From: CAZBWS01 sp964495705
GTDB taxonomy: Bacteria > Pseudomonadota > Gammaproteobacteria > HTCC5015
Assembly (NCBI GenBank): GCA_964495705.1
Contig: CAZBWS010000082.1
Span: forward strand, 1-9,253
Direction: 5' to 3'
Length of the DNA stretch: 9,253 nucleotides
A program made the translations under genes and the position numbers. Of this stretch, positions 1 to 5,597 are shown piece by piece. The notes below the pieces were generated by a model, which did no database searches, was not told where the DNA came from, and was given only the letters and a program-made list of their open reading frames with translations. Position 1 is the first letter of the stretch. Every line of letters starts with the position of its first letter.

Positions 1-273
1 AATGGGGCGTTAAATTGCCACCGTATTGCTCGCTATTTGTCTGAGCGAAAGCGGCAAGCAGCGCGCTGGGAAGAGGCAATTGTTCACGCCAACATCCCCT
101 TACTTTTTATCAATGGTGTCTTAGACTCTATCTCGGGTGAAGCAATGTGCGATTATTACGAGCACCATGTACCCGACCCTAACGTTGTACGCCTACAGAC
201 GGGGCATTACCCGCACCAAGAAGCGCCTAAAGAGGTTTTACAAAGCGCGCTAACTTTTTTACTAGAGCCCTAA
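1..273 (+). CDS. alpha/beta hydrolase, C-terminal part (5' truncated)
   Basis: The reading frame is open from the first base and ends at a TAA at 271-273, giving about 90 residues; the start lies outside the window. The segment IPLLFINGVLDSIS followed about 30 residues later by TGHYPHQEAP is the typical end of an alpha/beta hydrolase. A strand ends in the acid residue (Asp in GVLDS), and a loop carries the catalytic His (GHYPH), followed by a last helix ending in FLLEP. The nucleophile elbow is missing, so the substrate (ester, epoxide, haloalkane or other) cannot be told. The gene converges on the minus-strand MBL-fold gene with only 45 bases between the stops, and no clear terminator is visible there. 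An internal TTG at 37 could start a shorter ORF, but the frame upstream reads as normal protein, so I treat it as internal. Confidence 0.8.
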   Translation, partial: NGALNCHRIARYLSERKRQAARWEEAIVHANIPLLFINGVLDSISGEAMCDYYEHHVPDPNVVRLQTGHYPHQEAPKEVLQSALTFLLEP

Positions 274-318
274 GGACGGAGTCGATCTAGCGCATTTCAT
301 CATTGTCAATATAACGCC

Positions 319-1446
319 TTAGTCGGAACTCACATTCACAGGAAGCCTCAAGCTCATCAAGTCACGCCCTACGTAGACTTTACCGCGGTATTCACTCACA
401 TTCACTGCAGCAAGATAATCATCTTCGCCTAAGGGGCCACCGGGCACCACAAAAGGCCCATGCGACACAGCGCCTAGTGCAGGGATTAGATGCGTCAACA
501 TTAAATGCTTAACCCCCGTGCGTTTTGCCATAGCACCTAAATCACCAGCGGTACTTTGGCGATAGAAAATATGTGCAGGGAAAGTGCTGCCCTCTTCTGG
601 CCCAAAGACAGGGTGCACCGTAGAGTGCACTAAAATATCAGCGCCTTTTGCAAGTAATTCAACCGCAGCAGAGGTAGAGTTAAGGCGTGGCGGTTTAGCC
701 ATATCATTACCCGCGTCCCCGCCAATAACAACGGAGCCTTTGGGTGTATCTACACGATACGATAAATGCCCTGGAATATGTTTCGACGCAACCGCCTTAA
801 CCGCAACATCACCTGACTGCCAAACAATCTCAGGCTTAGTAGGTAAGCGCCCTGCACCCACTGGAATATAATTAACCACGGATACCGGCCCTGCGTGATT
901 GCGCTTTTTACTCTCGCCGCTGCGCTGCGCAACTTCACCTGAATGGAGTGCCGCATCGGCAATATGTCGGCCAAAATTCGCGCAGCTCATTGTTCGTGGG
1001 TTCGGTTTTTTAACTGTCTGATCCGCACTACAGACAAGATCTAATGGTTTACCTAAAAAGTGCCAGCGCGTTTGAAAAACATCAACCAAACCAACCGAAT
1101 GGTCAGAATGTAAATGGGTAATAAATACCGCATTTAATTTATTCAACGGCACACCGAGTTCAGATAGGCGTAAACTCGTCCCACGACCTGCATCAAACTG
1201 TAAATACACATCGCCGCAATCGCTCTCAACACTGCCATATTTAACTAGGGTTCCACTGCCAGCTAAGCTGCCATAGGTTGCTGGCCCTCCCATCGTTCCA
1301 GTTAAGCTGACTTCTAAACAGCTATCCATGCCGGAAGCTTTAGCCCTCTCACTCTGATGAGCAATACCACTGGCAACACTATTACTAGCAGCTATCAGGG
1401 AAAATATAAATATCCCAGCGGGAGTAAAGCGCGGTGTATAAAGCAT
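319..1446 (-). CDS. exported MBL-fold metallohydrolase, RNase Z/arylsulfatase-like
   Basis: A predicted 375-residue protein of the metallo-beta-lactamase fold. Residues 1-26 form a Sec-type signal peptide (hydrophobic GIFIFSLIAAS, then SVASG), so the mature enzyme should act in the periplasm or outside the cell. Visible motifs are SLTGTMGGP (47-55), the strand-end Asp in FDAGRG (84-89), the zinc motif THLHSDH (His111, His113, Asp115, His116), KHIPGHLSYRV (222-232), the Asp of IGGDAG (241-246), and a late His in LTHLIP (317-322). This order is that of RNase Z-like and AtsA-type arylsulfatase enzymes. RNase Z itself is cytoplasmic, so with a signal peptide hydrolysis of a small phosphate, sulfate or carboxylic ester is likelier. 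The chosen ATG has AAGG nine bases upstream; a TTG three codons earlier abuts that AAGG and is a poor start. It lies 76 bases downstream of the FrnE-like gene on the same strand. The substrate is unknown. Confidence 0.88.
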   Translation of the reverse strand: MLYTPRFTPAGIFIFSLIAASNSVASGIAHQSERAKASGMDSCLEVSLTGTMGGPATYGSLAGSGTLVKYGSVESDCGDVYLQFDAGRGTSLRLSELGVPLNKLNAVFITHLHSDHSVGLVDVFQTRWHFLGKPLDLVCSADQTVKKPNPRTMSCANFGRHIADAALHSGEVAQRSGESKKRNHAGPVSVVNYIPVGAGRLPTKPEIVWQSGDVAVKAVASKHIPGHLSYRVDTPKGSVVIGGDAGNDMAKPPRLNSTSAAVELLAKGADILVHSTVHPVFGPEEGSTFPAHIFYRQSTAGDLGAMAKRTGVKHLMLTHLIPALGAVSHGPFVVPGGPLGEDDYLAAVNVSEYRGKVYVGRDLMSLRLPVNVSSD

Positions 1447-1522
1447 TATAGGCAACCTTAAATTTTTAGATGCGGTTATTCACATTAATAACTAGCAGGC
1501 AAGTGATAGCAATGCATGGTCA

Positions 1523-2164
1523 TCATTCAGCGCTAATATTTTCCAATGCCTGCACAAGAGTAGCGGGGTCCTGAGCGCCAGAGATCAAGTACTTGTTATT
1601 AATCACGTAGGCGGGCACAGAAGACACTCCCGACTTTTGATAGGTCGCTTCATCCTCTCGCACTGTCTTAGCGTACTGATCTGACTCGAGTATCTGCTTC
1701 GCTTGTTCACGATCCAACCCTACCGTTGTTACGCAATCCAGCAAGTTATTATAGTCAGACATATCCAAGCCTCTGCCGAAGTACATGTCAAACAAGCTTT
1801 GTTTCATAGCAGTTTGTTGGCCCTGATCGCCCGCCCACTTTACTAATCGATGGGCGTCAAAGGTATTGCAGGTCATACGCTCCTGCAACATGTCGAAGTT
1901 AAGGCCCAAGTCTTTGGCAATCTCCATCATATTGCGCTGATTTTCGCGCATTTCTGCTTCGCTCTTGCCGTACTTTAGCGCTAGGGCTGGAAAAAGAGGC
2001 TGAGCCTCTCCACCATGATTGGGGTTAAGCTCAAAAGCATGCCATTGGACGGTAAAATCATATTCTGCCCCCATCTGCTGCATCGCTTGCTCAAGCCTGG
2101 CATAGCCAATCGCGCACCAAGGGCAAGCAACGTCAGAAACAATATCTATTTGTATTTTATTCAC
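1523..2164 (-). CDS. DsbA-family thiol oxidoreductase, FrnE-like
   Basis: 213 residues, the usual length for FrnE-type members of the DsbA superfamily. The thioredoxin-fold active site is CPWC at residues 14-17, after a first beta strand (IQIDIVSDVA). An inserted helical domain fills the middle (KYGKSEAEMRENQRNM and onward). The cis-proline loop is SSVPAYV with Pro184, and the protein ends in a helix after ISGAQD. There is no signal peptide, so it should be cytoplasmic. FrnE-like proteins have been linked to polyketide biosynthesis, disulfide exchange and oxidative stress; the exact substrate here is unknown. The start is GTG: the sequence GTGA holds both this start and the TGA stop of the upstream gene, giving a 4-base overlap. 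GAGGA in the upstream gene's end serves as ribosome binding site, six bases before the GTG. The arrangement points to translational coupling. Confidence 0.9.
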   Translation of the reverse strand: MNKIQIDIVSDVACPWCAIGYARLEQAMQQMGAEYDFTVQWHAFELNPNHGGEAQPLFPALALKYGKSEAEMRENQRNMMEIAKDLGLNFDMLQERMTCNTFDAHRLVKWAGDQGQQTAMKQSLFDMYFGRGLDMSDYNNLLDCVTTVGLDREQAKQILESDQYAKTVREDEATYQKSGVSSVPAYVINNKYLISGAQDPATLVQALENISAE

Positions 2165-2691
2165 GGGGCATCCTCTGGGTACAGCTCGCTCAGTTTTGAG
2201 CAGTTGCGCTGCTGAATTTCAAGCTCTGACTGCACACTTTCAAGCTTAGCTTGGGCCTCCTCGACCAAACGAGTATAAGCATCCAAACCCCGTTCAGCGT
2301 TGCGCTTTGCCCACACGATTACTTTATCCTTATCCGTAGAAAACAAATTCGGATACATCAACTCACCCGCATGGGTCACCCGTGGCCAGCCGGGGAACTC
2401 ACAGTATTTCTCGAGAATGTCTGCCCCCTCGAAGGTATATACGGGAACCGATTTATCGAACTGATCTTCAGCTTGAATTAGCTCTATTAATTTAGCCGGG
2501 GCAGCATCCATTTCATCCTGAATACGCTGTAGTTCTTCAGAGCCAGAATCGGTATAACGCTGCTTAAACTCCCCATCTACACCAATCACAATCAGCGCCG
2601 GCTGCATATTCGAACGAATACAGATTGCGTCATCGTCGACGTGGACGATGTGGCTAATTTGATAATGTTGTTTTACTGTTTTCCAGCCCAT
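2161..2691 (-). CDS. conserved-looking hypothetical protein with C-terminal coiled coil
   Basis: 176 residues, not recognised. It has no signal peptide or membrane segment. The first half is predicted to be mixed alpha/beta (HVDDDAICIRSNMQPALIVIGVDG around residues 17-40 reads as strands with a tight turn). The middle has Trp and Pro residues (FPGWPRVTHAGELMYPNLF), and the last 45 residues are a charged helix rich in Glu, Gln and Lys, likely a coiled coil. The ATG at 2691 is preceded by AGGA at a spacing of eight bases, a good start. Its stop overlaps the GTG of the FrnE-like gene, so the two products probably work together or need matched amounts. Functionally it could be a partner or client of the oxidoreductase, but nothing in the sequence proves it. 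Upstream lies the repeat-rich stretch 2742-2941. Confidence 0.8.
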   Translation of the reverse strand: MGWKTVKQHYQISHIVHVDDDAICIRSNMQPALIVIGVDGEFKQRYTDSGSEELQRIQDEMDAAPAKLIELIQAEDQFDKSVPVYTFEGADILEKYCEFPGWPRVTHAGELMYPNLFSTDKDKVIVWAKRNAERGLDAYTRLVEEAQAKLESVQSELEIQQRNCSKLSELYPEDAP

Positions 2692-2741
2692 TGATATTTT
2701 CCTGATGCGATTTATGTGGAGCTTACGCTGGCTCAGACTTC

Positions 2742-2834
2742 ATGTCACCCTGAGCGACAGTCGAAGGGTCTGGGTAACTGAACTATCGGCGAACAAGATC
2801 TTTCGACTGCGCCCTACTTCGCTCAAGATGACAT
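2742..2834. repeat. 93-bp imperfect palindrome of the CTGAGC...GTCGAAGG type
   Basis: The left arm (2742-2771, starting ATGTCACCCTGAGCGA and ending CAGTCGAAGGGTCT) pairs with the right arm (2796-2834). The reverse complement of the right arm starts ATGTCATCTTGAGCGA and ends CAGTCGAAAGATCT. The arms differ by a few substitutions and a roughly nine-base insertion (AGTAGGGCG) in the right arm, around a 24-base centre. From memory this resembles a palindromic repeat scattered in intergenic regions of many unrelated bacteria. As RNA it would form a long imperfect hairpin. It carries no ORF. Confidence 0.85.
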
Positions 2835-2844
2835 TTTTGGATTT

Positions 2845-2887
2845 ATGCGAATAGGCTGAGAACGGGGTTTTTTCAGCCTATCCGCAT
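2845..2887. repeat. inverted repeat built on the ATGCGGATAGGCTG motif
   Basis: Arms ATGCGAATAGGCTGA (2845-2859) and TCAGCCTATCCGCAT (2873-2887) pair over 15 bases with one mismatch, around a 13-base loop containing a T run. The right arm read on the minus strand is ATGCGGATAGGCTGAAAAA, nearly identical to the start of the repeat at 3642. It is therefore a repeat unit rather than a dedicated terminator. Confidence 0.8.
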
Positions 2888-2899
2888 ATAGTGAAAAAT

Positions 2900-2941
2900 G
2901 TAGGCCTGATAAGCGAAAGCGACAAGGCTTTTCTGGCCTAC
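2900..2941. repeat. REP-like palindromic unit
   Basis: It begins GTAGGCCTGATAAGCG and ends GGCCTAC, giving 7-base perfect terminal arms (2900-2906 and 2935-2941). The first 14 bases fit the conserved end of the enterobacterial REP/PU consensus read in reverse (GTAGGCC, G or T, GATAAG). It sits 12 bases after the previous inverted repeat, so the three palindromes at 2742-2941 form a cluster in the gene-free stretch 2692-3018. The rest of that stretch (2942-3018) is AT-rich and shows nothing recognisable beyond a perfect AT-rich palindrome at 3010-3025. Confidence 0.65.
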
Positions 2942-3018
2942 TTTGAATCAGGGTTACATGTTATTTAATAACTTGATAACCAATATCTTCCTATGCCGTA
3001 AAATTATTATAAATAAGC

Positions 3019-3411
3019 TTATTTACTGGTAACAATTTTTTGCCCTCGATAATAAACTGCTTTTTCAGATCTCATATTATCCGACTCTTCTTTTAGCAAT
3101 ATTAACTGCCCACGACAAACTCTGGGAGGCACCTCACTTTGCTGGTTTTGAGCAGCCAACTCACCTCTACAGCTAGCAATAAATGTTTCATGCCTTGCTT
3201 TTTCATCCAATGCCTCTACCCCGTCCAATAGTTCCAATGCCAATATTCGTGTTTTTGAGTGCTTGTGATGAAGTGTTGCTGTACTGGATAATAAATAGGC
3301 TACCGCTTCTTCGCCGGAGATAGAAAAAATTTATCCAAGCTCAGTTTTCGCGTGCTTTTTTAACTTAATCAACTTGACGACCATTTCTGCATTTAGTGTT
3401 AGCTCTAACAT
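3019..3411 (-). pseudogene. unknown gene interrupted by one in-frame TAA
   Basis: The minus-strand frame from the ATG at 3411 reads 26 residues (MLELTLNAEMVVKLIKL...KTELG), meets a TAA at 3331-3333, and continues in the same frame for 103 further sense codons (IFSISGEEAVAYLLSS..., later ILALELLDGVEALDEKAR) to the true stop at 3019. Both sides look like one amphipathic, mostly helical protein, and replacing the TAA by a Lys codon would give a smooth 130-residue product. No good start codon with a ribosome binding site lies just after the TAA; a TTG at 3243 would cut into an obvious helix. The frame is also open back to the gap at 3419, so the real start may be lost in the gap. The family is not recognised. 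A sequencing or consensus error beside the gap is the main alternative to a real nonsense mutation. Confidence 0.6.
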
Positions 3412-3419
3412 GCAAACTC

Positions 3420-3519
3420 NNNNNNNNNNNNNNNNNNNNNNNNNNNNNNNNNNNNNNNNNNNNNNNNNNNNNNNNNNNNNNNNNNNNNNNNNNNNNNNNN
3501 NNNNNNNNNNNNNNNNNNN
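3420..3519. other. assembly gap of 100 Ns
   Basis: Exactly 100 unknown bases, the common placeholder for a scaffold gap of unknown length. The flanks share the short word ACTC (before the gap ...CAAACTC, after it ACTCACTA), so a small overlap or a collapsed repeat is possible. Translations crossing it are meaningless. Confidence 0.97.
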
Positions 3520-3695
3520 ACTCACTATTTTTACGGGCACAAATAAGTATCAACAATAGGAGTAAATTATATCTGCTTGAGCACGGAGCCGACCCTCACA
3601 TGCAGGAAGTCAGGGGAACGGAAAACGCTATTGAACAGTGTATGCGGATAGGCTGGAAAAGCGTGCTTTGCGCTAGCGCTTTGGCCTTTGCATAA
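3520..3695 (+). pseudogene. ankyrin-repeat-like fragment, 5' end lost in gap
   Basis: The plus-strand frame emerging from the gap encodes about 57 residues to a TAA at 3693. The core KLYLLEHGADPHMQEVRGTE matches the end and turn of an ankyrin repeat (LLxHGADPN...), and the next stretch, ENAIEQCMRIGWKSVL, has the spacing of the following helix pair but poor consensus. From about 3642 the codons lie inside a dispersed repeat, so the last 18 residues may not be original protein. The ORF ends convergent with the acetyltransferase gene and overlaps it by 23 bases. Either a degraded remnant or the true 3' end of an ankyrin protein whose body lies in the gap would fit. Confidence 0.45.
3642..3695. 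repeat. dispersed repeat copy with imperfect inverted arms
   Basis: Starts ATGCGGATAGGCTGGAAAAG, almost the same as the minus-strand right arm at 2873-2887 with its A run. It then forms an imperfect hairpin: AGGCTGGAAAAGCG against CGCTTTGGCCT, around TGCTTTGCGCTAG. It supplies the last codons and the TAG of the acetyltransferase gene on one strand and the end of the ankyrin-like frame on the other. Confidence 0.6.
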
Positions 3696-4284
3696 ACCAG
3701 ATCATAGGTCCTCCGTCAGGGAGTCGCTGTTCACCTATCACTTCAAAACCGAAGCGTTCATACAGCAGATTGTTCTTTTCATTGGTAGACTCTAAATAGG
3801 CAGGTATAGCCGCCTCGTCACAGGCTTTTAAGCCCGCCTTCAACAAGGCCGACCCTAGCCCTCTTCCTTGATTGCCCAAGCTTGCACCCACAGCATGTAA
3901 ATAAAAGTGGGGTTCTTGAATATGCCACTGCGCCATAAGCTGCACGAACTGAGAGGATCGCTGCAAGCTTTTCAAACCGCTTTCGCGTATTAGCTGAAAA
4001 GCCGTAGGGAACAAGCGCCAGTGCAAAGCGGGCTTAACAGCGACCCCTGGCGGTAACCAAATGGCAGCCCCTGTTTTATCTTTATTAAGATAAATATGAC
4101 GGTGCTGCTTATATAAGGTATCAATTTCTAAAAGGAACAGCGAACTGTATATAGCCGGCTCACCGCATAGCCATTCCAATATTGGGTCATCTACAAAGGC
4201 GCTGCCTAAAATATCAGCCACCATGTTAATCTCAGTGCTGGTCGCTAGGTGTATATCGTGTTCTGGCATTAGTAAGGCCGTCAT
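3673..4284 (-). CDS. GNAT-family N-acetyltransferase
   Basis: 203 residues, single GNAT domain, cytoplasmic. The N-terminal part (residues 10-80) carries the substrate-side strands and helices, including AFVDDPILEWLCG. The acetyl-CoA pyrophosphate-binding motif A is visible as FYLHAVGASLGNQGRGLGSALL, with the Q-x-x-G-x-G/A core QGRGLG. Motif B follows as PAYLESTNEKNNLLYERFGFEVIGE, the usual Tyr and GF turn before the last strand. The overall pattern (AAIWLPPG, LPDGGPMIWFMQR) resembles GNATs of unknown substrate often annotated near puromycin-type acetyltransferases. The ATG at 4284 has only a weak purine stretch upstream (GATGAAAAACTT); a second ATG at 4269 has none. The last codons (RPKR and TAG) lie inside the repeat at 3642-3695, suggesting that the native C-terminus was replaced or extended when the repeat came in. 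Confidence 0.88.
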   Translation of the reverse strand: MTALLMPEHDIHLATSTEINMVADILGSAFVDDPILEWLCGEPAIYSSLFLLEIDTLYKQHRHIYLNKDKTGAAIWLPPGVAVKPALHWRLFPTAFQLIRESGLKSLQRSSQFVQLMAQWHIQEPHFYLHAVGASLGNQGRGLGSALLKAGLKACDEAAIPAYLESTNEKNNLLYERFGFEVIGEQRLPDGGPMIWFMQRPKR

Positions 4285-4373
4285 AAGTTTTTCATCACAG
4301 AAGTATTAGCCCGATAAAATAGCATGGCTTTTTGATACAACAATCATCTTATTGAGTATTTTTAAGGCACCAC

Positions 4374-4502
4374 ATGAAACGTAGTTAGTTTATCAAAGCG
4401 TCCCTTGGCAGCGGCGTTGCCGTGAGTTTATTAGGCAGCAATAGTTATTTCCGCTATCGCTAACCCACCTTACCCGCTGACATTCTCTACAAACACGATT
4501 GA
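4374..4502 (+). pseudogene. decayed start of an exported (Tat-like) protein gene
   Basis: An AAGG six bases before an ATG at 4374 starts a frame reading MKRS, stop TAG (4386), then FIKASLGSGVAVSLLGSNSYF, RYR, stop TAA (4461), then PTLPADILYKHD and TGA (4500). Basic N-terminus, FIK, and a moderately hydrophobic Gly/Ala/Val/Ser stretch are what a twin-arginine-type signal peptide looks like, but two stop codons break it. Nothing recognisable follows, because the DNA then enters the convergent gene at 4487. I read it as the 5' stump of a deleted gene. The mature protein's family cannot be named. Confidence 0.45.
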
Positions 4503-5515
4503 GTGTTATTCTCAGCTCTCAAGTTGTCCTCATAGCCCAGAGCGAGCCGAGACTCTTTATGCCGTTTGAGGATGGCGCTTTGATTCAAAACTATTTGTTT
4601 AGCTAATTCTTCTTCATAGGGTGTAATAGCAGCTACTTCAGTCTCTATGCCTGTTATCTCATTTAATAAATGCAGGTGAGAGACGTAATCAACAATGTTT
4701 GTCTTATAATTTTCGAGTTCATTCTGGCTCAAACCTGATTTTTTCAGCAAAAATTCTGCTTTTTTATTATCCGAAATATTCTTTTCCTCAAGCTCCTCAA
4801 GAACTTGATCTCCTGCCCTCTGATAACTCTGTTCGATGGGCTGCAATACTTGTTTTTGATAGGCCAGTGTCAGCTCAGATAAAGCAAACGTGGAACCATT
4901 AACTGAAGCCTCCCAAGCCCAATCCTTTCCTTTGTCAAAATAGTTTTTGGAGGTTTTTTCATCAAACGTTGGCAGCGCTGGTGATGGCAGGGCGAGCTCT
5001 TCATGGGCTTTAACAATGATTGAATGTTCAAAGCCCTCTGACCAACTCAAGTACTTTAGCGATAACACAGACATGGCATCGACACTTCCTGAGAGAGCGA
5101 GCCCTTCAAGAGCGTCGATAGATAATGTAAGCAGCTGGGAAAAATCTATGCGAACAGCACCGCCTATCCTGTGGCTTTCTAATGGGTGCCCGAATTCATT
5201 TAACCAGTCTGCATACTCATTGTCGGTGAGAGAGGTTTGACAAGGGACCGATACTTGTTCGATCGGGTACTCCAAATTACTGGTTTGATTATCTGTCTTT
5301 TCAATAACTTCGAAAGGAGGGTGAGCTAGATGATTATTACTTACATTCGTTTCAGTTTGAATAGGATTTTTCGATACTTCAAATGGGTTTATTTCGGCAA
5401 GTTCAGACGCAGGAATAGCATGAACATTATTCGTATTGATGCTGATTAGAGCGTAAGTGACAGCTAGTACTGCAACACAACAGGTCACAACAAAGACGAA
5501 TGTAGCTTTATTCAT
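4487..5515 (-). CDS. membrane-anchored or secreted hypothetical protein
   Basis: 342 residues, not recognised. A hydrophobic segment at residues 5-26 (FVFVVTCCVAVLAVTYALISI) after MNKA is an uncleaved signal anchor or signal peptide, placing the rest in the periplasm. Residues 30-90 are low-complexity, polar and rich in Asn, Thr and Glu, likely a linker. The remainder is helical. LALSGSVDAMSVLSLKYLS followed by EHSIIVKAHEELAL, and later WAWEASVNGSTFALSELTLAY, show the G-x-x-x-A-x-x-x-L-A/S-x-x-Y spacing of Sel1/TPR-like repeats, so a short helical-repeat, protein-binding domain is plausible. The C-terminal third is charged helix (VLEELEEKNISDNKKAEFLLKK). One Cys sits near residue 92 and another at the penultimate position, so a disulfide is possible. 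The ATG at 5515 has only a weak AGG about a dozen bases upstream. It follows the PLA2-like gene by 82 bases containing a strong hairpin. Confidence 0.75.
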   Translation of the reverse strand: MNKATFVFVVTCCVAVLAVTYALISINTNNVHAIPASELAEINPFEVSKNPIQTETNVSNNHLAHPPFEVIEKTDNQTSNLEYPIEQVSVPCQTSLTDNEYADWLNEFGHPLESHRIGGAVRIDFSQLLTLSIDALEGLALSGSVDAMSVLSLKYLSWSEGFEHSIIVKAHEELALPSPALPTFDEKTSKNYFDKGKDWAWEASVNGSTFALSELTLAYQKQVLQPIEQSYQRAGDQVLEELEEKNISDNKKAEFLLKKSGLSQNELENYKTNIVDYVSHLHLLNEITGIETEVAAITPYEEELAKQIVLNQSAILKRHKESRLALGYEDNLRAENNTQSCL

Positions 5516-5542
5516 ATTGTTTTATAAGCCTTTAGTAGATCG

Positions 5543-5584
5543 AAACCTTATATGGCGCAGACTATATTGCACCATATAAGGTTT
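5543..5584. repeat. perfect 13-bp inverted repeat (hairpin) between two genes
   Basis: AAACCTTATATGG (5543-5555) is the exact reverse complement of CCATATAAGGTTT (5572-5584). After one mismatch, GCA and TGC add three more pairs, closing an 8-base loop. It lies 13 bases after the stop of the PLA2-like gene and 27 bases before the start of the next gene. No T run follows on either strand, so it is not a classical intrinsic terminator. An mRNA 3' stabiliser or processing site, or an operator, would fit better. Confidence 0.75.
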
Positions 5585-5597
5585 AGTACAATAAGAC

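Noticed and set aside
584..974. Open frames opposite to or in another frame of the MBL-fold gene (584-871 plus, 750-974 minus)
   Set aside because: They lie wholly within a well-supported gene and show no protein-like motifs.
1447..1455. TTG start three codons upstream for the MBL-fold gene
   Set aside because: The AAGG ribosome binding site abuts this TTG and is nine bases from the ATG at 1446, so the ATG is the sensible start.
2742..2941. CRISPR array in the repeat-rich stretch
   Set aside because: The repeats are palindromic, of different families and not evenly spaced; no direct repeats with unique spacers.
3019..3243. Treating the 74-residue frame from the TTG at 3243 as an intact small gene
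   Set aside because: Clear protein-like sequence continues upstream in the same frame back to the TAA at 3331, so the TTG is internal.
3331..3559. Open frames running across the N stretch
   Set aside because: The gap length is unknown, so frames on the two sides cannot be joined.
5543..5584. Intrinsic terminator for the PLA2-like gene
   Set aside because: The stem is excellent but no T run follows on either strand.
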